A stretch of 64,000 nucleotides of DNA from Thalassomonas sp. M1454 (GCF_007097525.1 NZ_VKDD01000002.1:620001-684000); one strand, 5' to 3'; positions 15,536-25,340 are shown, numbered from the stretch's first letter. The notes: a model not told the origin generated them from the letters alone. Numbers and translations: made by a program.

Positions 15536-16984
15536 ATGACTTCTCATAATGAAGAGATTTATCAAAAAAGCTGGCAAGAACGTCAAGATATAGCAGAACG
15601 AATGCAACCAATCATAGGTCAATTGTACCGTAACTTTGGTGTTGAAATTTCTGTATATGGTCGTCCTTTAGTTAATGCTTCAGCCATTGATATCATTAAA
15701 GCACATAAATCAGTTGGTATTCATGAAGATACTAAACTTCGTTTACGTGAGAGTTTTCCTTTCGTTGAAGCATTAAGCAAAATGGACTTAAAGCCTTCAA
15801 ACATTGATGTTGGTAAACTTGCTTACCGTTATTTATTTTTAGGTGAAGCAAATGGCTTAACCATCGAGCAATACTTACAAAAAGAAATAGCCCCATTAAA
15901 AGAACAAGACAATGTTGAGGGTCCGCAAGATGTTGTTCTTTATGGTTTTGGTCGTATAGGTCGAATTTTAGCGCGTTTATTAATTGAACGTACCGGACCA
16001 ATGTCTAACTTAAGCTTGCGTGCAATTGTTATTCGTCCTGGTAAAGACGGTGATCTTGAAAAGCGTGCCTCTTTATTACGTCGTGACTCAATTCACGGTG
16101 CATTCAATGGTAGTATCACCGTTGATGAAGAAGCTTGCGCGATTAAAGCAAATGGCGCTTACATCAAAGTAATTTACGCCAAATCTCCAAGTGATATCGA
16201 CTACACGCAATACGGTATTAATAACGCGTTAGTTGTAGATAACACAGGTATTTGGACTGATGAAGAAAGCCTAGGTCAACATTTACAATCTAAAGGTGTT
16301 GCTAAAGTATTATTAACAGCGCCAGCTAAAGGTGAAATCAAAAACGTTGTATATGGTGTAAACCACAACGATATCTTACCAGAAGATAAAATTATTTCTG
16401 CTGCAAGTTGTACAACAAACGCTATTACACCGGTGTTAAAAGCATTAAACGATGAGTACGGTATTAAAAACGGTCATGTTGAAACCGTACATTCATACAC
16501 CAACGATCAAAACCTAATTGATAACTATCATAAGTCAGATCGTCGTGGTCGTAGTGCACCATTAAACATGGTTATTACTTCAACAGGTGCTGCAAAAGCT
16601 GTTGCAAAAGCGTTGCCTGAATTGAAAGGTTTATTAACGGGTAACGCAATCCGCGTTCCTACGCCAAATGTTTCAATGGCAATAATGAATCTTAACCTGA
16701 AGAAATCGACAGATCGTGATGAGTTAAACAACTATTTACGTGGCGTTGCATTACAATCAGATTTACGTGAGCAGGTTGACTACACAGCATCAACTGAAAT
16801 CGTTTCTTGTGACTTAGTTGGCTCTCGATTTGCGGGTGTTGTTGACTCACAAGCGACTATTGCCGATGAAGACCGCGCCGTATTATACGTGTGGTACGAC
16901 AATGAATTTGGCTACAGCTGCCAAGTTGTTAAAGTAATGCATAAAATGGCTGGTGTTAACTTATTGAGCTTACCTAAAGGTTAA
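15536..16984 (+). CDS. Second glyceraldehyde-3-phosphate dehydrogenase with N-terminal extension
   Basis: A 482-residue GAPDH homologue. The first ~130 residues are a helical extension absent from GapA; the GAPDH part starts at VVLYGFGRIGRILARLL and has the catalytic Cys in SAASCTTNAITP (about residue 290) and WYDNEFGYSCQV at the end. Such long GAPDHs occur in many marine gammaproteobacteria beside a normal GapA. A gluconeogenic or NADP-linked role is plausible but not shown here. A terminator follows. The 250-bp upstream gap contains TTGTAAT-type half-sites but no good HexR palindrome. Confidence 0.9.
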   Translation: MTSHNEEIYQKSWQERQDIAERMQPIIGQLYRNFGVEISVYGRPLVNASAIDIIKAHKSVGIHEDTKLRLRESFPFVEALSKMDLKPSNIDVGKLAYRYLFLGEANGLTIEQYLQKEIAPLKEQDNVEGPQDVVLYGFGRIGRILARLLIERTGPMSNLSLRAIVIRPGKDGDLEKRASLLRRDSIHGAFNGSITVDEEACAIKANGAYIKVIYAKSPSDIDYTQYGINNALVVDNTGIWTDEESLGQHLQSKGVAKVLLTAPAKGEIKNVVYGVNHNDILPEDKIISAASCTTNAITPVLKALNDEYGIKNGHVETVHSYTNDQNLIDNYHKSDRRGRSAPLNMVITSTGAAKAVAKALPELKGLLTGNAIRVPTPNVSMAIMNLNLKKSTDRDELNNYLRGVALQSDLREQVDYTASTEIVSCDLVGSRFAGVVDSQATIADEDRAVLYVWYDNEFGYSCQVVKVMHKMAGVNLLSLPKG

Positions 16985-17015
16985 TAAATACCAAGCTTTA
17001 CTATGCTTACCCTAT

Positions 17016-17046
17016 AAAAGTCAGTAACCATGTTACTGACTTTTTT
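17016..17046 (+). terminator. Intrinsic terminator of the long GAPDH gene
   Basis: Perfect stem AAAAGTCAGTAAC / GTTACTGACTTTT with a 3-nt loop and T-run, 32 nt after the stop. Confidence 0.9.
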
Positions 17047-17130
17047 GTTTATCGATTTGTAAGATTGCTTGTTATTAAATCGGCTAACTCCGGTCTATAT
17101 AATTATGTAGTGCAACAGTAGGTAGTTCAG

Positions 17131-17613
17131 TTGAAAAGTTTTTTGATACAAGTAATTGTGGTGGTGTTGATTTTTAATAGTGTATCAATGCTGAAAGAGT
17201 CCAGTATGCTGTCTTCTTGGCAAGCAGAAGAAGCGCCTGTGTTTTTGTTACCCGATCTTCAAAATAACCCGGTTGAATTAACTCACTCAAATAAGAAAAC
17301 CGTTGTTTATTTTTTTGCGCCTTGGTGCTCTGTTTGTCGTGTAAGTATTTCTAATTTAGAAATGCTTTATAAATACCAACCAGACATAGAGATTAAAGCC
17401 GTTGCGCTCGACTATAGCAACAAAGCTGAAGTTGATGAATTTGCTAAAAATTTAGATTTAACTTTTCCTATCTTGCTCGGCAATAGCAATGTTAAACAAG
17501 CTTTTAAAGTAACGGCTTATCCGAGCTATTACGTTATCGATGAGCAAGGCACTGTTGAACATCGCTCGCTAGGATACTCAACAGCTCTGGGTTTATACCT
17601 ACGTAGTCTGTAG
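17131..17613 (+). CDS. TlpA/ResA-like thioredoxin-fold protein
   Basis: A 160-residue membrane-anchored or exported thiol-disulfide protein. An N-terminal hydrophobic segment (about 4-20) is followed by a thioredoxin domain with FFAPWCSVC, active-site Cys 66 and 69, then the cis-Pro region TAYPSYYVID. The start is TTG at 17131 after GGTAG. It probably reduces or transfers disulfides in the periplasm; the partner is unknown. It stands alone between two terminated units. Confidence 0.85.
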   Translation: MKSFLIQVIVVVLIFNSVSMLKESSMLSSWQAEEAPVFLLPDLQNNPVELTHSNKKTVVYFFAPWCSVCRVSISNLEMLYKYQPDIEIKAVALDYSNKAEVDEFAKNLDLTFPILLGNSNVKQAFKVTAYPSYYVIDEQGTVEHRSLGYSTALGLYLRSL

Positions 17614-17741
17614 AATTTTACGGTTTGTGTTTAGTCAGCAAAGCTTTACAGTTTACAAACATTTTCGAGAGTAAAAACTTCTGATCAGCAGGCTCATTGT
17701 GTACACTTAAGCTAATTTTATTAGCTAAGTAAGAAGACACT

Positions 17742-18869
17742 ATGCAAATTAGTTCAAATTTCGACAGCGGTAATATCCGTGTCATCTCTGCAACATCAAG
17801 CAATGATATCCAACTTGAAATTAAACATGATAATGAATCTGATTTTTATCAGTGGTTTCATTTTAAGTTACACAATACCGAACGTGGTGAGCACACGTTA
17901 AATATTACCAATGCAGGTAAATCAGCTTATGTTGAAGGCTGGGTAGATTATCAAGCTGTCGCCTCATATGACCGTATTACTTGGTTTAGAGTGCCTACTT
18001 CATTTGATGGCGACACCTTAACGATTAAGGTAACACCAGAATGTGACTCTATGTACTTTGCCTACTTTGTACCTTATAGCTATGAACGTCATCAAGATTT
18101 GATCCATATGGCACAACTTGATGCCGATTGTCAGCTAGAAGTACTAGGCCAAACACTTGATGGCCGTGATATGTCACTTTTACGTATTGGCGAGCCTGCA
18201 GAAGGTAAAGCAAATATCTGGTTAACGGCTCGTCAGCACCCTGGTGAAACTATGGCTGAATGGTTTATGGAAGGTTTTATTGAGCGCTTACTTGACGAAG
18301 ATGATGGCTTAGCCCGTAACTTAATCGATAATGCCGTATTCTATCTTGTACCTAATATGAACCCTGACGGGAGTGTAAGAGGCCACCTTCGTACTAACGC
18401 AGCTGGTGTTAATTTAAACCGTGAATGGCAATCGCCATCATTAGAAAAAAGCCCAGAAGTGTATTTAGTACGAGAAAAAATGCAACAGGTTGGTGTGGAT
18501 CTACATTTAGACATCCACGGCGATGAAGCACTGCCGGTTAATTTTGTTGCAGGTTGTGAAGGTATTCCTTCATATGATGCTCGACATAAAGCATTAGAAG
18601 ATAAGTTTAAAGATATCTTACTTGCTATTACTCCTGAATTCCAAGATACCCGCGGTTACGATAAAGATGAGCCAGGTAAAGCTAATTTAACGGTTGGCTC
18701 GTCATGGGTTGGTGAAGAGTTTAAGTGTTTAGCTTTTACTGTGGAGATGCCATTTAAGGATAATGACTTATTACCTGACCCAATTGTTGGTTGGAATGAT
18801 GCTCGAAGCAGTATTCTTGGTCGTGATACTTTAACGGCGATCTATCATGTATTAGATGACTTAAGATAA
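17742..18869 (+). CDS. M14 family zinc carboxypeptidase (cytosolic type)
   Basis: A 375-residue metallocarboxypeptidase of the cytosolic M14 (CCP-like) group, with an N-terminal beta domain of about 120 residues and a peptidase domain. Zinc ligands are His and Glu in RQHPGETMAEW (about 165-168) and His in LDIHGDE (about 258); substrate-binding residues lie in NPDGSVRGHLRTNAAG and the catalytic Glu in FTVEMPF (about 334). No signal peptide, so it acts in the cytosol. The peptide substrate is unknown. Confidence 0.9.
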   Translation: MQISSNFDSGNIRVISATSSNDIQLEIKHDNESDFYQWFHFKLHNTERGEHTLNITNAGKSAYVEGWVDYQAVASYDRITWFRVPTSFDGDTLTIKVTPECDSMYFAYFVPYSYERHQDLIHMAQLDADCQLEVLGQTLDGRDMSLLRIGEPAEGKANIWLTARQHPGETMAEWFMEGFIERLLDEDDGLARNLIDNAVFYLVPNMNPDGSVRGHLRTNAAGVNLNREWQSPSLEKSPEVYLVREKMQQVGVDLHLDIHGDEALPVNFVAGCEGIPSYDARHKALEDKFKDILLAITPEFQDTRGYDKDEPGKANLTVGSSWVGEEFKCLAFTVEMPFKDNDLLPDPIVGWNDARSSILGRDTLTAIYHVLDDLR

Positions 18870-18910
18870 GTTTTATCGTACATTGTTGAATAACTACAAC
18901 AAGCTACATT

Positions 18911-18940
18911 AATAACGGGCCGTAAGGTCCTTTATTTTAT
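18911..18940 (+). terminator. Possible terminator after the M14 peptidase
   Basis: AATAACGGGCC / GGTCCTTTATT forms an imperfect stem around GTAA, ending in a T-rich run 40 nt after the stop. Confidence 0.4.
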
Positions 18941-19038
18941 TTATATTTATTAATGCACTTGTTGTTTATATTTTCCACCACATTAAATTTTTCAGTTGTG
19001 GTGTACTTTTAAAATTATAATAAAAATTGAGGTTTATT

Positions 19039-20520
19039 TTGATAGAAACTATTGATTATCTAAATAGTATTATTTGGAGTTCGTGGCTTATTTATCTGTG
19101 TTTAGGTGCAGGTGTTTTCTTTTCGATAATGACTCGTTTTGCGCAAGTAAGACACTTTCGTGAAATGGTTCGCTTACTACTTTCAGGGAAAAGCTCTGAC
19201 TCTGGTATTTCATCTTTCCAAGCTTTAGCTGTATCTTTATCTGGCCGTGTTGGTACAGGTAATATCGCTGGTGTTGCTGCAGCTATCGGCTTTGGTGGTC
19301 CAGGTGCGGTTTTTTGGATGTGGGTTGTGGCATTTTTTGGCGCGGCAACGGCATACATTGAGTCAACCAATGCTCAAATTTATAAAGAAGTAGACGACGA
19401 AGGTACTTACCGTGGTGGTCCAGCTTACTATATAGAAAAGGCTCTTGGTCAGAAATGGTACGCATGGATTTTTGCATTATCAACCATCCTTGCTTGTGGT
19501 TTATTACTACCGGTTGTGCAATCAAATGGTATTGGTGATGCCTTTGTTAATGTATTTGGTGCGGGTGCATCAGTAGATTCATTCTTAGGTGAATTATCTA
19601 TGACCAAGGTATACGCCGCAGTTGGTATTGTACTATTACTTGGTTTTATTATTTTTGGTGGGGTAAAACGTATTGCCCACTTTACACAAGTTGTTGTGCC
19701 ATTTATGGCGCTTGCTTACATCATTATTGCTTGTAGCATGATTGCTCTTCATATCGATATGCTACCTTCAATATTTATGTCAATCATTAGCGACGCTTTT
19801 ACTCCTATGGCTGGCTTTGGTGCGGCAATTGGTTGGGGTGTTAAACGTGGTGTTTACTCTAATGAAGCAGGTCAGGGTACAGGTCCTCATGCGGCTGCTG
19901 CGGCAGAAGTTGATCACCCAGCACAACAAGGTTTAGTACAAGCATTCTCTGTTTATATTGATACTTTATTTGTTTGTTCTGCAACTGCATTTATGATCTT
20001 AATCACTAACTCATACAATGTTATGCCTGAAGGTTCATCTACTTTTGTTGTCCAAAACTTAGCTGCTGATGTGGTTATTAATGGCCCTGCATTTACTCAG
20101 ATTGCCGTGGACAGTGTATTAGCTGGATTTGGTAAACCATTTATTGCTATTGCATTATTCTTCTTCGCATTTACTACGGTATTAGCGTACTACTTTATTG
20201 CTGAAAATAATGTTACTTACATCAACAAAACCATTAAAATTCCAGCGTTAAGATTCTTGTTAAAAGTTGCTATTATGGCCGCGGTATTCTACGGCACTGT
20301 AGCTCAACCAAGCTCGGCTTGGGGTCTTGGTGATATTGGTGTTGGCTTAATGGCTTGGTTAAATATTATTGCCATAATCCTAATTTTTGCTACTGCAAAA
20401 CCAGCAATCAAAGCGCTTCGTGATTACGAACGTCAACAGAAAGACGGTGTGAGTAAATACACCTTTGATCCTGAAAAATTAGGCATTAAAAACGCTGATT
20501 TATGGAAAGATAAACTTTAA
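19039..20520 (+). CDS. Alanine/glycine:sodium symporter (AGCS family)
   Basis: Sodium-coupled uptake of small neutral amino acids such as alanine or glycine through the inner membrane. About 493 residues with some ten hydrophobic segments; family motifs include SLSGRVGTGNIAGVA near residue 70 and GVKRGVYSNEAGQGTGPHAAA near 275. The frame is open from TTG 19027, but I place the start at TTG 19039, with TGAGG 6 nt upstream. A hairpin precedes the gene (18976-19003) and a terminator follows. Alanine uptake would fit the alanine racemase operon elsewhere in the window. Confidence 0.92.
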   Translation: MIETIDYLNSIIWSSWLIYLCLGAGVFFSIMTRFAQVRHFREMVRLLLSGKSSDSGISSFQALAVSLSGRVGTGNIAGVAAAIGFGGPGAVFWMWVVAFFGAATAYIESTNAQIYKEVDDEGTYRGGPAYYIEKALGQKWYAWIFALSTILACGLLLPVVQSNGIGDAFVNVFGAGASVDSFLGELSMTKVYAAVGIVLLLGFIIFGGVKRIAHFTQVVVPFMALAYIIIACSMIALHIDMLPSIFMSIISDAFTPMAGFGAAIGWGVKRGVYSNEAGQGTGPHAAAAAEVDHPAQQGLVQAFSVYIDTLFVCSATAFMILITNSYNVMPEGSSTFVVQNLAADVVINGPAFTQIAVDSVLAGFGKPFIAIALFFFAFTTVLAYYFIAENNVTYINKTIKIPALRFLLKVAIMAAVFYGTVAQPSSAWGLGDIGVGLMAWLNIIAIILIFATAKPAIKALRDYERQQKDGVSKYTFDPEKLGIKNADLWKDKL

Positions 20521-20554
20521 TTTACGATTAATGAAAAAAAAATTGTAAAAACCT

Positions 20555-20583
20555 AAAAAAACACCCGCAGGGTGTTTTTTTTT
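20555..20583 (+). terminator. Intrinsic terminator of the AGCS gene
   Basis: Stem AAAACACCC / GGGTGTTTT with a GCA loop and a long T-run, 35 nt after the stop. Confidence 0.92.
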
Positions 20584-20606
20584 CGGGTAAAATCAGCAAT
20601 AAATTT

Positions 20607-20690
20607 TAATACCAGTTCTCTTAATTAATTGGTCTACTTTTTCATTTTAACCATTAAAAATGATCAGTTAGTTATGAGGATTGGTATAAT
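20607..20690. repeat. Interspersed repeat copy A (TAATACCA...TTGGTATAA)
   Basis: The element begins TAATACCAGT and ends ATTGGTATAA; the ends are inverted repeats matching at 8 of 10 positions, about 84 bp apart. A second copy lies at 52261-52317. No coding capacity. The size and ends fit a short mobile-like palindromic repeat of this genus. Confidence 0.5.
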
Positions 20691-20709
20691 TCCCAAATAA
20701 GAGGTGTTT

Positions 20710-21033
20710 ATGGCGCTAATAAATTGCCCAAATTGTTCAACTCGAATTTCATCAAAAGCCGCGGTTTGTAGTAAATGTTCAACCGTATTAGGTGAGATGA
20801 GCGAGGAACAACGTCTTAATTTAAAACAAATAACTATCATCGAAAAGTCAGCCAAGTTGATGAACGAATCAATGATCGCTATGTTATTGTTTTGTGGTGG
20901 CTTTGGTTTTATGTTTTGGGGTGAACCGGCGCCAGATTCATGGCAATATAGCATCTCTGTCGGGACATCTGTACTTGGCTTTTGTTGGTATATTATTAAC
21001 CGTGTGCGCCTTATTTTATTAAAGAAGAAGTAA
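20710..21033 (+). CDS. Zinc-ribbon membrane protein
   Basis: A 107-residue protein with an N-terminal zinc ribbon, CPNC and CSKC 14 residues apart, followed by a polar helix and two hydrophobic segments (about 57-72 and 83-97) and a basic end. ATG 20710 is chosen over the upstream GTG 20704 because AGAGG is 5 nt before it. It is 4 nt upstream of yeaC and likely co-transcribed. Function unknown. Confidence 0.75.
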   Translation: MALINCPNCSTRISSKAAVCSKCSTVLGEMSEEQRLNLKQITIIEKSAKLMNESMIAMLLFCGGFGFMFWGEPAPDSWQYSISVGTSVLGFCWYIINRVRLILLKKK

Positions 21034-21037
21034 ACGT

Positions 21038-21352
21038 ATGAATTTATTAGCTGCTGTAGAAAATATGACATTTGAAATGTACGAACGTTTAAAGTTCGCT
21101 GCAGAAACAGGTAAATGGCCAGAAGGTGTTGAAGTTGAACAAGCGCAAAGAGAGTCTGCTTTGCAATTATCAATGGCATATCAGGCAAGACACCTTAATA
21201 GTGACGACAATATGACTATCGGCCCTGATGGTGAAATCGTCCACAAAAGTAAATCAGAACTAAAAAAACAATTTAAACAAGCATCAGTAGATAGTTTAAA
21301 TGACAACACTAATAACAACGCAGAAGACATTGCTAGGTTCACCAATTTATGA
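21038..21352 (+). CDS. yeaC: YeaC family protein (DUF1315)
   Basis: A 104-residue protein matching E. coli YeaC: MT-x-E-x-YERLK-A-E-GKWPEGV near the N-terminus, then ALQLSMAYQARH and MTIGPDGEIVHKSKSELK. The biochemical role of DUF1315 is not known. It overlaps the next gene by 4 nt (ATGA). In E. coli yeaC is beside msrB and gapA, which are also close here. Confidence 0.88.
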   Translation: MNLLAAVENMTFEMYERLKFAAETGKWPEGVEVEQAQRESALQLSMAYQARHLNSDDNMTIGPDGEIVHKSKSELKKQFKQASVDSLNDNTNNNAEDIARFTNL

Positions 21353-24156
21353 TTTTAACTAAGTTTTTTAAGCCAAAATGGCAACACCAAGATGCGCCTG
21401 TACGCATCACCGCTTTAAACTCTTTGTCGCTCGATAATAGTGAGCACATTGCCATATTAGAAAACTTAGTTGCCAATGATGAAAGTGAACTCGTTCGTCG
21501 CGCAGCGCTTATTAAACTTAACCAATACAAGTTTTGGCTTAAGGCAAGTAAAGATAATTCAAAATCTGCAATAAAAGCATTTGCTCGAGCTAAAGTGCAA
21601 GAACAAATTCTTGTTCAGGGCACAGGCAAACTTGAGCTTCAAGTTAAAAAAGACTTTTTAGAGCAATGTGATAAAACAGCTTTTCTTGAGCAATGGCTAT
21701 TAGTTGAGCAAGAGCACAGCTTAGTTGAAATGCTGCTTGAGAAAGTAAATAAACCACATCTACTTATACAGTTTTTTATTAACTGCAATAATGAAGCACT
21801 ACAGTTAACTTTATTATCAAGATTTGACACTGTAGAGCAACTTGAAAAACTCGCTAAAAAAATAACCAATACCGCTGTAGCTAGTGAGATAAACGCTAAA
21901 CTTGACAGATTAAACCAAGCTATCGAAAAGCCAATCAAATTAAAGAAACAATGCCAGTTAGTGTTGTCTAAATTACTTGCCTTAAAAGATCTTAATGATT
22001 ATGTCGATATGCGCGACCGTAAAGTAGCTCTAGAACAAGAATGGCAGCAATTAGTTGCAGATATTGATTGTTTAACCGCTAGCGATAAAACAGAGTTATT
22101 AGCTAAATATGATGCTATCACTAAGCAATTGACTAAAAATTTCGCTGTACAAGAAGAAGCTTATCAACACCAACAATTTATTCTTGAACAGGCTCAAAAA
22201 AAGCAACAGCAGCTTAATAACCTTAATGAAAAAGTTACTTTAATTTCTAAGCAAATTACCCAAGCTGTGTTTGAAAATATTAGTATTGATGAAGCTAAGT
22301 TAGAAGCAGAGTTAGTTGCTGTAAAGCAAGAAACTCAGTCATCGGATATTAGTAACCTAGATCAACAAAAACTCTTTGAGCAGTTAGATAAGTTAGCAAA
22401 AAAACTAAAACAACTACCACACGTCGCCCAATGTGTTAGTGATGCAACGTCTTTAATTTCTAAATTATCTACCTTAGCCTTACCAACGAATATTGAAGAA
22501 TTAAACCTACGTAAACCAGTCTTTGATGACTGGTTAGGGCAGTGGCAGCGTATTGATAACTTAGTTGATGACATTCTACCCGAATCGATAGTTTCAGCCA
22601 GAAAAGAACTTGAATCGACATGGCAACAAGCTTTAAAACCATTAGTTAAAGAGCAAGAGAGTTCTTTTAATCTAGTTGGTAAAAAAATATCTGAATTAAA
22701 GCGTTTAATTAATTTTGGTAAATATAAGTCTGCGTTTGGCTTACATAAAAAATTAACTTTTATGATCGAGTCATTATCTGCTAAACAGCAAGAGCGTTTA
22801 CAAAAAGATTTTGCTGTAGTTTCGGATAAAATTAATGAGTTACATGAACTTGAGTCGTTTATCGTTACCCCTAAAAAGCAGCAAGCATTAGATGATATTT
22901 TAAAGCTAATTAATGCTCCTTTGGAAAATCCTCTTGAGCAAGCCAAAGAAGTTAAACGCTTTCGCAAGCACTGGAATAATTTAGGCCGCGCTGATGAATC
23001 AATGGAAGCTGACTTAAACAACAAATTCAACGAATTAATTGAATTAGCTTTCGCTCCATGTCGTGCATTTTATGGCGAGCAAGCCAAGATAAGAGAAACT
23101 AACCTTCGCGCCAAACAAGACGTTATTGCGAAACTACAAGCGCTTAACACAGAACTTAATAATTCTGAGGTCAACTATAAACAAATAGATACTCGCTTAC
23201 ATAAACTTATTCTCGAGTGGCGCGATATTGGTGAGGTTGATAGAGAGCAACAACAAGTTATTAGTAAACAGTTTTCAGCATTAGTTGACCCGGTTCGTAG
23301 TGCGGTAACTGCTTATCATGAAGATAATGCCAGTGCGAAAACTCAATTAATCAACAAAGCTAAGTTAGAATTAGAAAACGAAGATGTATTTAGTGCCATT
23401 AATAATTTAAAAAATCTTCAAAAACAATGGACTACAATCGAGTACGCTGGTAAAAACAAAGAAAACCAGTTATGGCAGGCATTTCGAAAAATTAATGATC
23501 AAGTCTTTAGTCGTCGTGATGCGGTTAAAGAGACAGAGCAAAAACAAAGACAAGAACAATCGGCCCAGCTTGAGCAAGAATGTAACGATGTCTTAGCTAA
23601 GTTTTCTGCTGCGGGTAATATCGCTGATTTAACTGCAAGTAAACAAGAGCTGAACACATTTGCTGATAAATTATCTAAGCAAACACCTGTGCATAAAGGT
23701 TTAGTTAATAAAGTTAAACGTGGTATTGATGATTTAAACACGAAATTAAAAACACTAGAAAATGACAAGAAAAAAGCACATTTTTTGAATTTATTTAGTG
23801 TTATAGAAAATATCGTTTCAGGTAAGTTAGCTAATGATGAACTTGCCAATGATGAACAGTTTTTACAATTAAATAAGCATTGGCAAAAAGTTGTAAGTAA
23901 AAACTGCAATGTTGAAGCTGATTTAACGAAGCAAGCAGTACTTACACTTGAGCTAGAAATATTAGCCGACGTTGAAACGCCAAAAGCATTGTTAGCTGAG
24001 CGCATGCAAGTACAAGTAAGTATGTTAGCAGATAAGCTTAAATCGGGAGAGGCTGTTTCACTTAACTCTAAATTGGAAGAGTGGATAAACAGTGGTTTAC
24101 AATCAAACGAGCTACAAGCTTTTGTAACCCGTATTAAACCAATTTTTATAGGCTGA
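21349..24156 (+). CDS. DUF349 domain protein, large coiled coil
   Basis: A 935-residue cytosolic protein. The first ~100 residues look like HEAT-type helical repeats (APVRITALNSLS..., ELVRRAALIKLNQY). The rest is almost entirely helical and charged, with at least three DUF349 units, seen as FRKHWNNLGRADES, ILEWRDIGEVDREQ and LQKQWTTIEYAGKNK. The role of DUF349 is not established. It is translationally coupled to yeaC by an ATGA overlap. Long ORFs on the opposite strand are shadows of its repetitive codon use. Confidence 0.88.
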   Translation: MILTKFFKPKWQHQDAPVRITALNSLSLDNSEHIAILENLVANDESELVRRAALIKLNQYKFWLKASKDNSKSAIKAFARAKVQEQILVQGTGKLELQVKKDFLEQCDKTAFLEQWLLVEQEHSLVEMLLEKVNKPHLLIQFFINCNNEALQLTLLSRFDTVEQLEKLAKKITNTAVASEINAKLDRLNQAIEKPIKLKKQCQLVLSKLLALKDLNDYVDMRDRKVALEQEWQQLVADIDCLTASDKTELLAKYDAITKQLTKNFAVQEEAYQHQQFILEQAQKKQQQLNNLNEKVTLISKQITQAVFENISIDEAKLEAELVAVKQETQSSDISNLDQQKLFEQLDKLAKKLKQLPHVAQCVSDATSLISKLSTLALPTNIEELNLRKPVFDDWLGQWQRIDNLVDDILPESIVSARKELESTWQQALKPLVKEQESSFNLVGKKISELKRLINFGKYKSAFGLHKKLTFMIESLSAKQQERLQKDFAVVSDKINELHELESFIVTPKKQQALDDILKLINAPLENPLEQAKEVKRFRKHWNNLGRADESMEADLNNKFNELIELAFAPCRAFYGEQAKIRETNLRAKQDVIAKLQALNTELNNSEVNYKQIDTRLHKLILEWRDIGEVDREQQQVISKQFSALVDPVRSAVTAYHEDNASAKTQLINKAKLELENEDVFSAINNLKNLQKQWTTIEYAGKNKENQLWQAFRKINDQVFSRRDAVKETEQKQRQEQSAQLEQECNDVLAKFSAAGNIADLTASKQELNTFADKLSKQTPVHKGLVNKVKRGIDDLNTKLKTLENDKKKAHFLNLFSVIENIVSGKLANDELANDEQFLQLNKHWQKVVSKNCNVEADLTKQAVLTLELEILADVETPKALLAERMQVQVSMLADKLKSGEAVSLNSKLEEWINSGLQSNELQAFVTRIKPIFIG

Positions 24157-24179
24157 TCAGTTATCCATTTCAGCATAAT

Positions 24180-24215
24180 AAAAGCGAGTATACTTAATGG
24201 TATACTCGCTTTTTA
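24180..24215. terminator. Bidirectional terminator between the DUF349 gene and ansA
   Basis: Perfect stem AAAAGCGAGTATAC / GTATACTCGCTTTT with a 6-nt loop, A-run on one side and T-run on the other, between convergent genes. Confidence 0.92.
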
Positions 24216-24231
24216 GTTTGTTCATTAATGG

Positions 24232-25239
24232 TTATAACGTTAGCTCGCCACGTAAATTTTGACCCATTTGAATTCTTATTTCTTCTGCGCTGAAACCTTT
24301 ACTCAATAGGTAATGTAACTTAGTTAGAGCTGCTTCTAATGTCATATCTAAGCCACTTGTCACATTACATTTGCTTAAAGCATCGCCGGTAGCATAACCA
24401 CCCATGTTTACTTTGCCCTTAACACACTGGGTACAATTGACAATAATGATGCCTCGATCGGTTGCATCCTTAAGCAACGCAAGTAACTCTGGATTTTGCG
24501 GAGCATTACCAACACCGTAACTGAGGACTATTAACGCTTTAACAGGTTGTTGGATCACATTGGCAATGAGTTTTGTTGAGATACCTGGATATAAATGGAC
24601 AACCCCAATTGGCTGCTCAGTAATATTACTTACCGTTAAACTATCTTCATGACTAGTGGCAATAGCGCCGGCTAAAACCTTAATATTTATACCCGCTTCA
24701 AGTAGTGGTGGCATGTTTGGCGAGTCAAACGCATTAAAACCATCAGCATAGGCCTTAATGCAACGGTTACCACGATAAAGGTTGTTATTAAAAAATAACG
24801 ACACTTCATTAATAGGGTAATTGGCAGCAATATATAACGCATTAAGTAAGTTTTCTTGACCGTCAGAGCGCAGTTGAGCAAGGGGGATTTGAGAGCCGGT
24901 AACAATAACCGGTTTGGTTAAGTCTTCAAGCATAAAAGACAGCGCAGAGCTGGTATAAGCCATAGTGTCTGTGCCATGTAACACAACAAAGGCATCATAG
25001 TATTGATAGTTAGCTTTTATATCATCCGCAATTAATTGCCAATCAGCAGGCGTCATATTTGATGAATCAATAAGAGGAGAGTACTCATTGATAGTAAATA
25101 ATGGCATTTCTTGGCGATGAAAGTCAGGCATCTTTGCTACTGACTCGGTTAAATGTCCTTTAACCGGGACAAAACCATTGTCACTAGCTTTCATACCGAT
25201 AGTACCGCCGGTATAAGCAATGTATATATTTTTTCTCAT
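24232..25239 (-). CDS. ansA: Asparaginase type I (cytosolic)
   Basis: Hydrolyses L-asparagine to aspartate and ammonia. 335 residues, no signal peptide, therefore the cytosolic low-affinity type. Catalytic Thr in AYTGGTIGM (about residue 12) and the second motif LHGTDTMAYT (about 90) are intact. It lies downstream of sppA as in E. coli, but a terminator stands between the two genes. Confidence 0.93.
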   Translation of the reverse strand: MRKNIYIAYTGGTIGMKASDNGFVPVKGHLTESVAKMPDFHRQEMPLFTINEYSPLIDSSNMTPADWQLIADDIKANYQYYDAFVVLHGTDTMAYTSSALSFMLEDLTKPVIVTGSQIPLAQLRSDGQENLLNALYIAANYPINEVSLFFNNNLYRGNRCIKAYADGFNAFDSPNMPPLLEAGINIKVLAGAIATSHEDSLTVSNITEQPIGVVHLYPGISTKLIANVIQQPVKALIVLSYGVGNAPQNPELLALLKDATDRGIIIVNCTQCVKGKVNMGGYATGDALSKCNVTSGLDMTLEAALTKLHYLLSKGFSAEEIRIQMGQNLRGELTL

Positions 25240-25314
25240 ACTATGTTCAACTCAAAATCAAGAGGGTCAGATCAACTTGAAACTCATTACTGTTTAACGA
25301 TTAGTTTACGCAAA

Positions 25315-25340
25315 TAAAAAAGCCCCAGAAAACTGGGGCT
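25315..25340 (-). terminator. Intrinsic terminator of sppA
   Basis: Stem AGCCCCAG / CTGGGGCT with an AAAA loop; the T-run is on the minus strand (A-run at 25314-25320). It lies 42 nt after the sppA stop. Confidence 0.88.

Noticed and set aside
22362-24176. Long antisense ORFs inside the DUF349 gene
   Set aside because: They mirror the repetitive codon use of the coiled-coil gene, have no family match and no ribosome-binding site.
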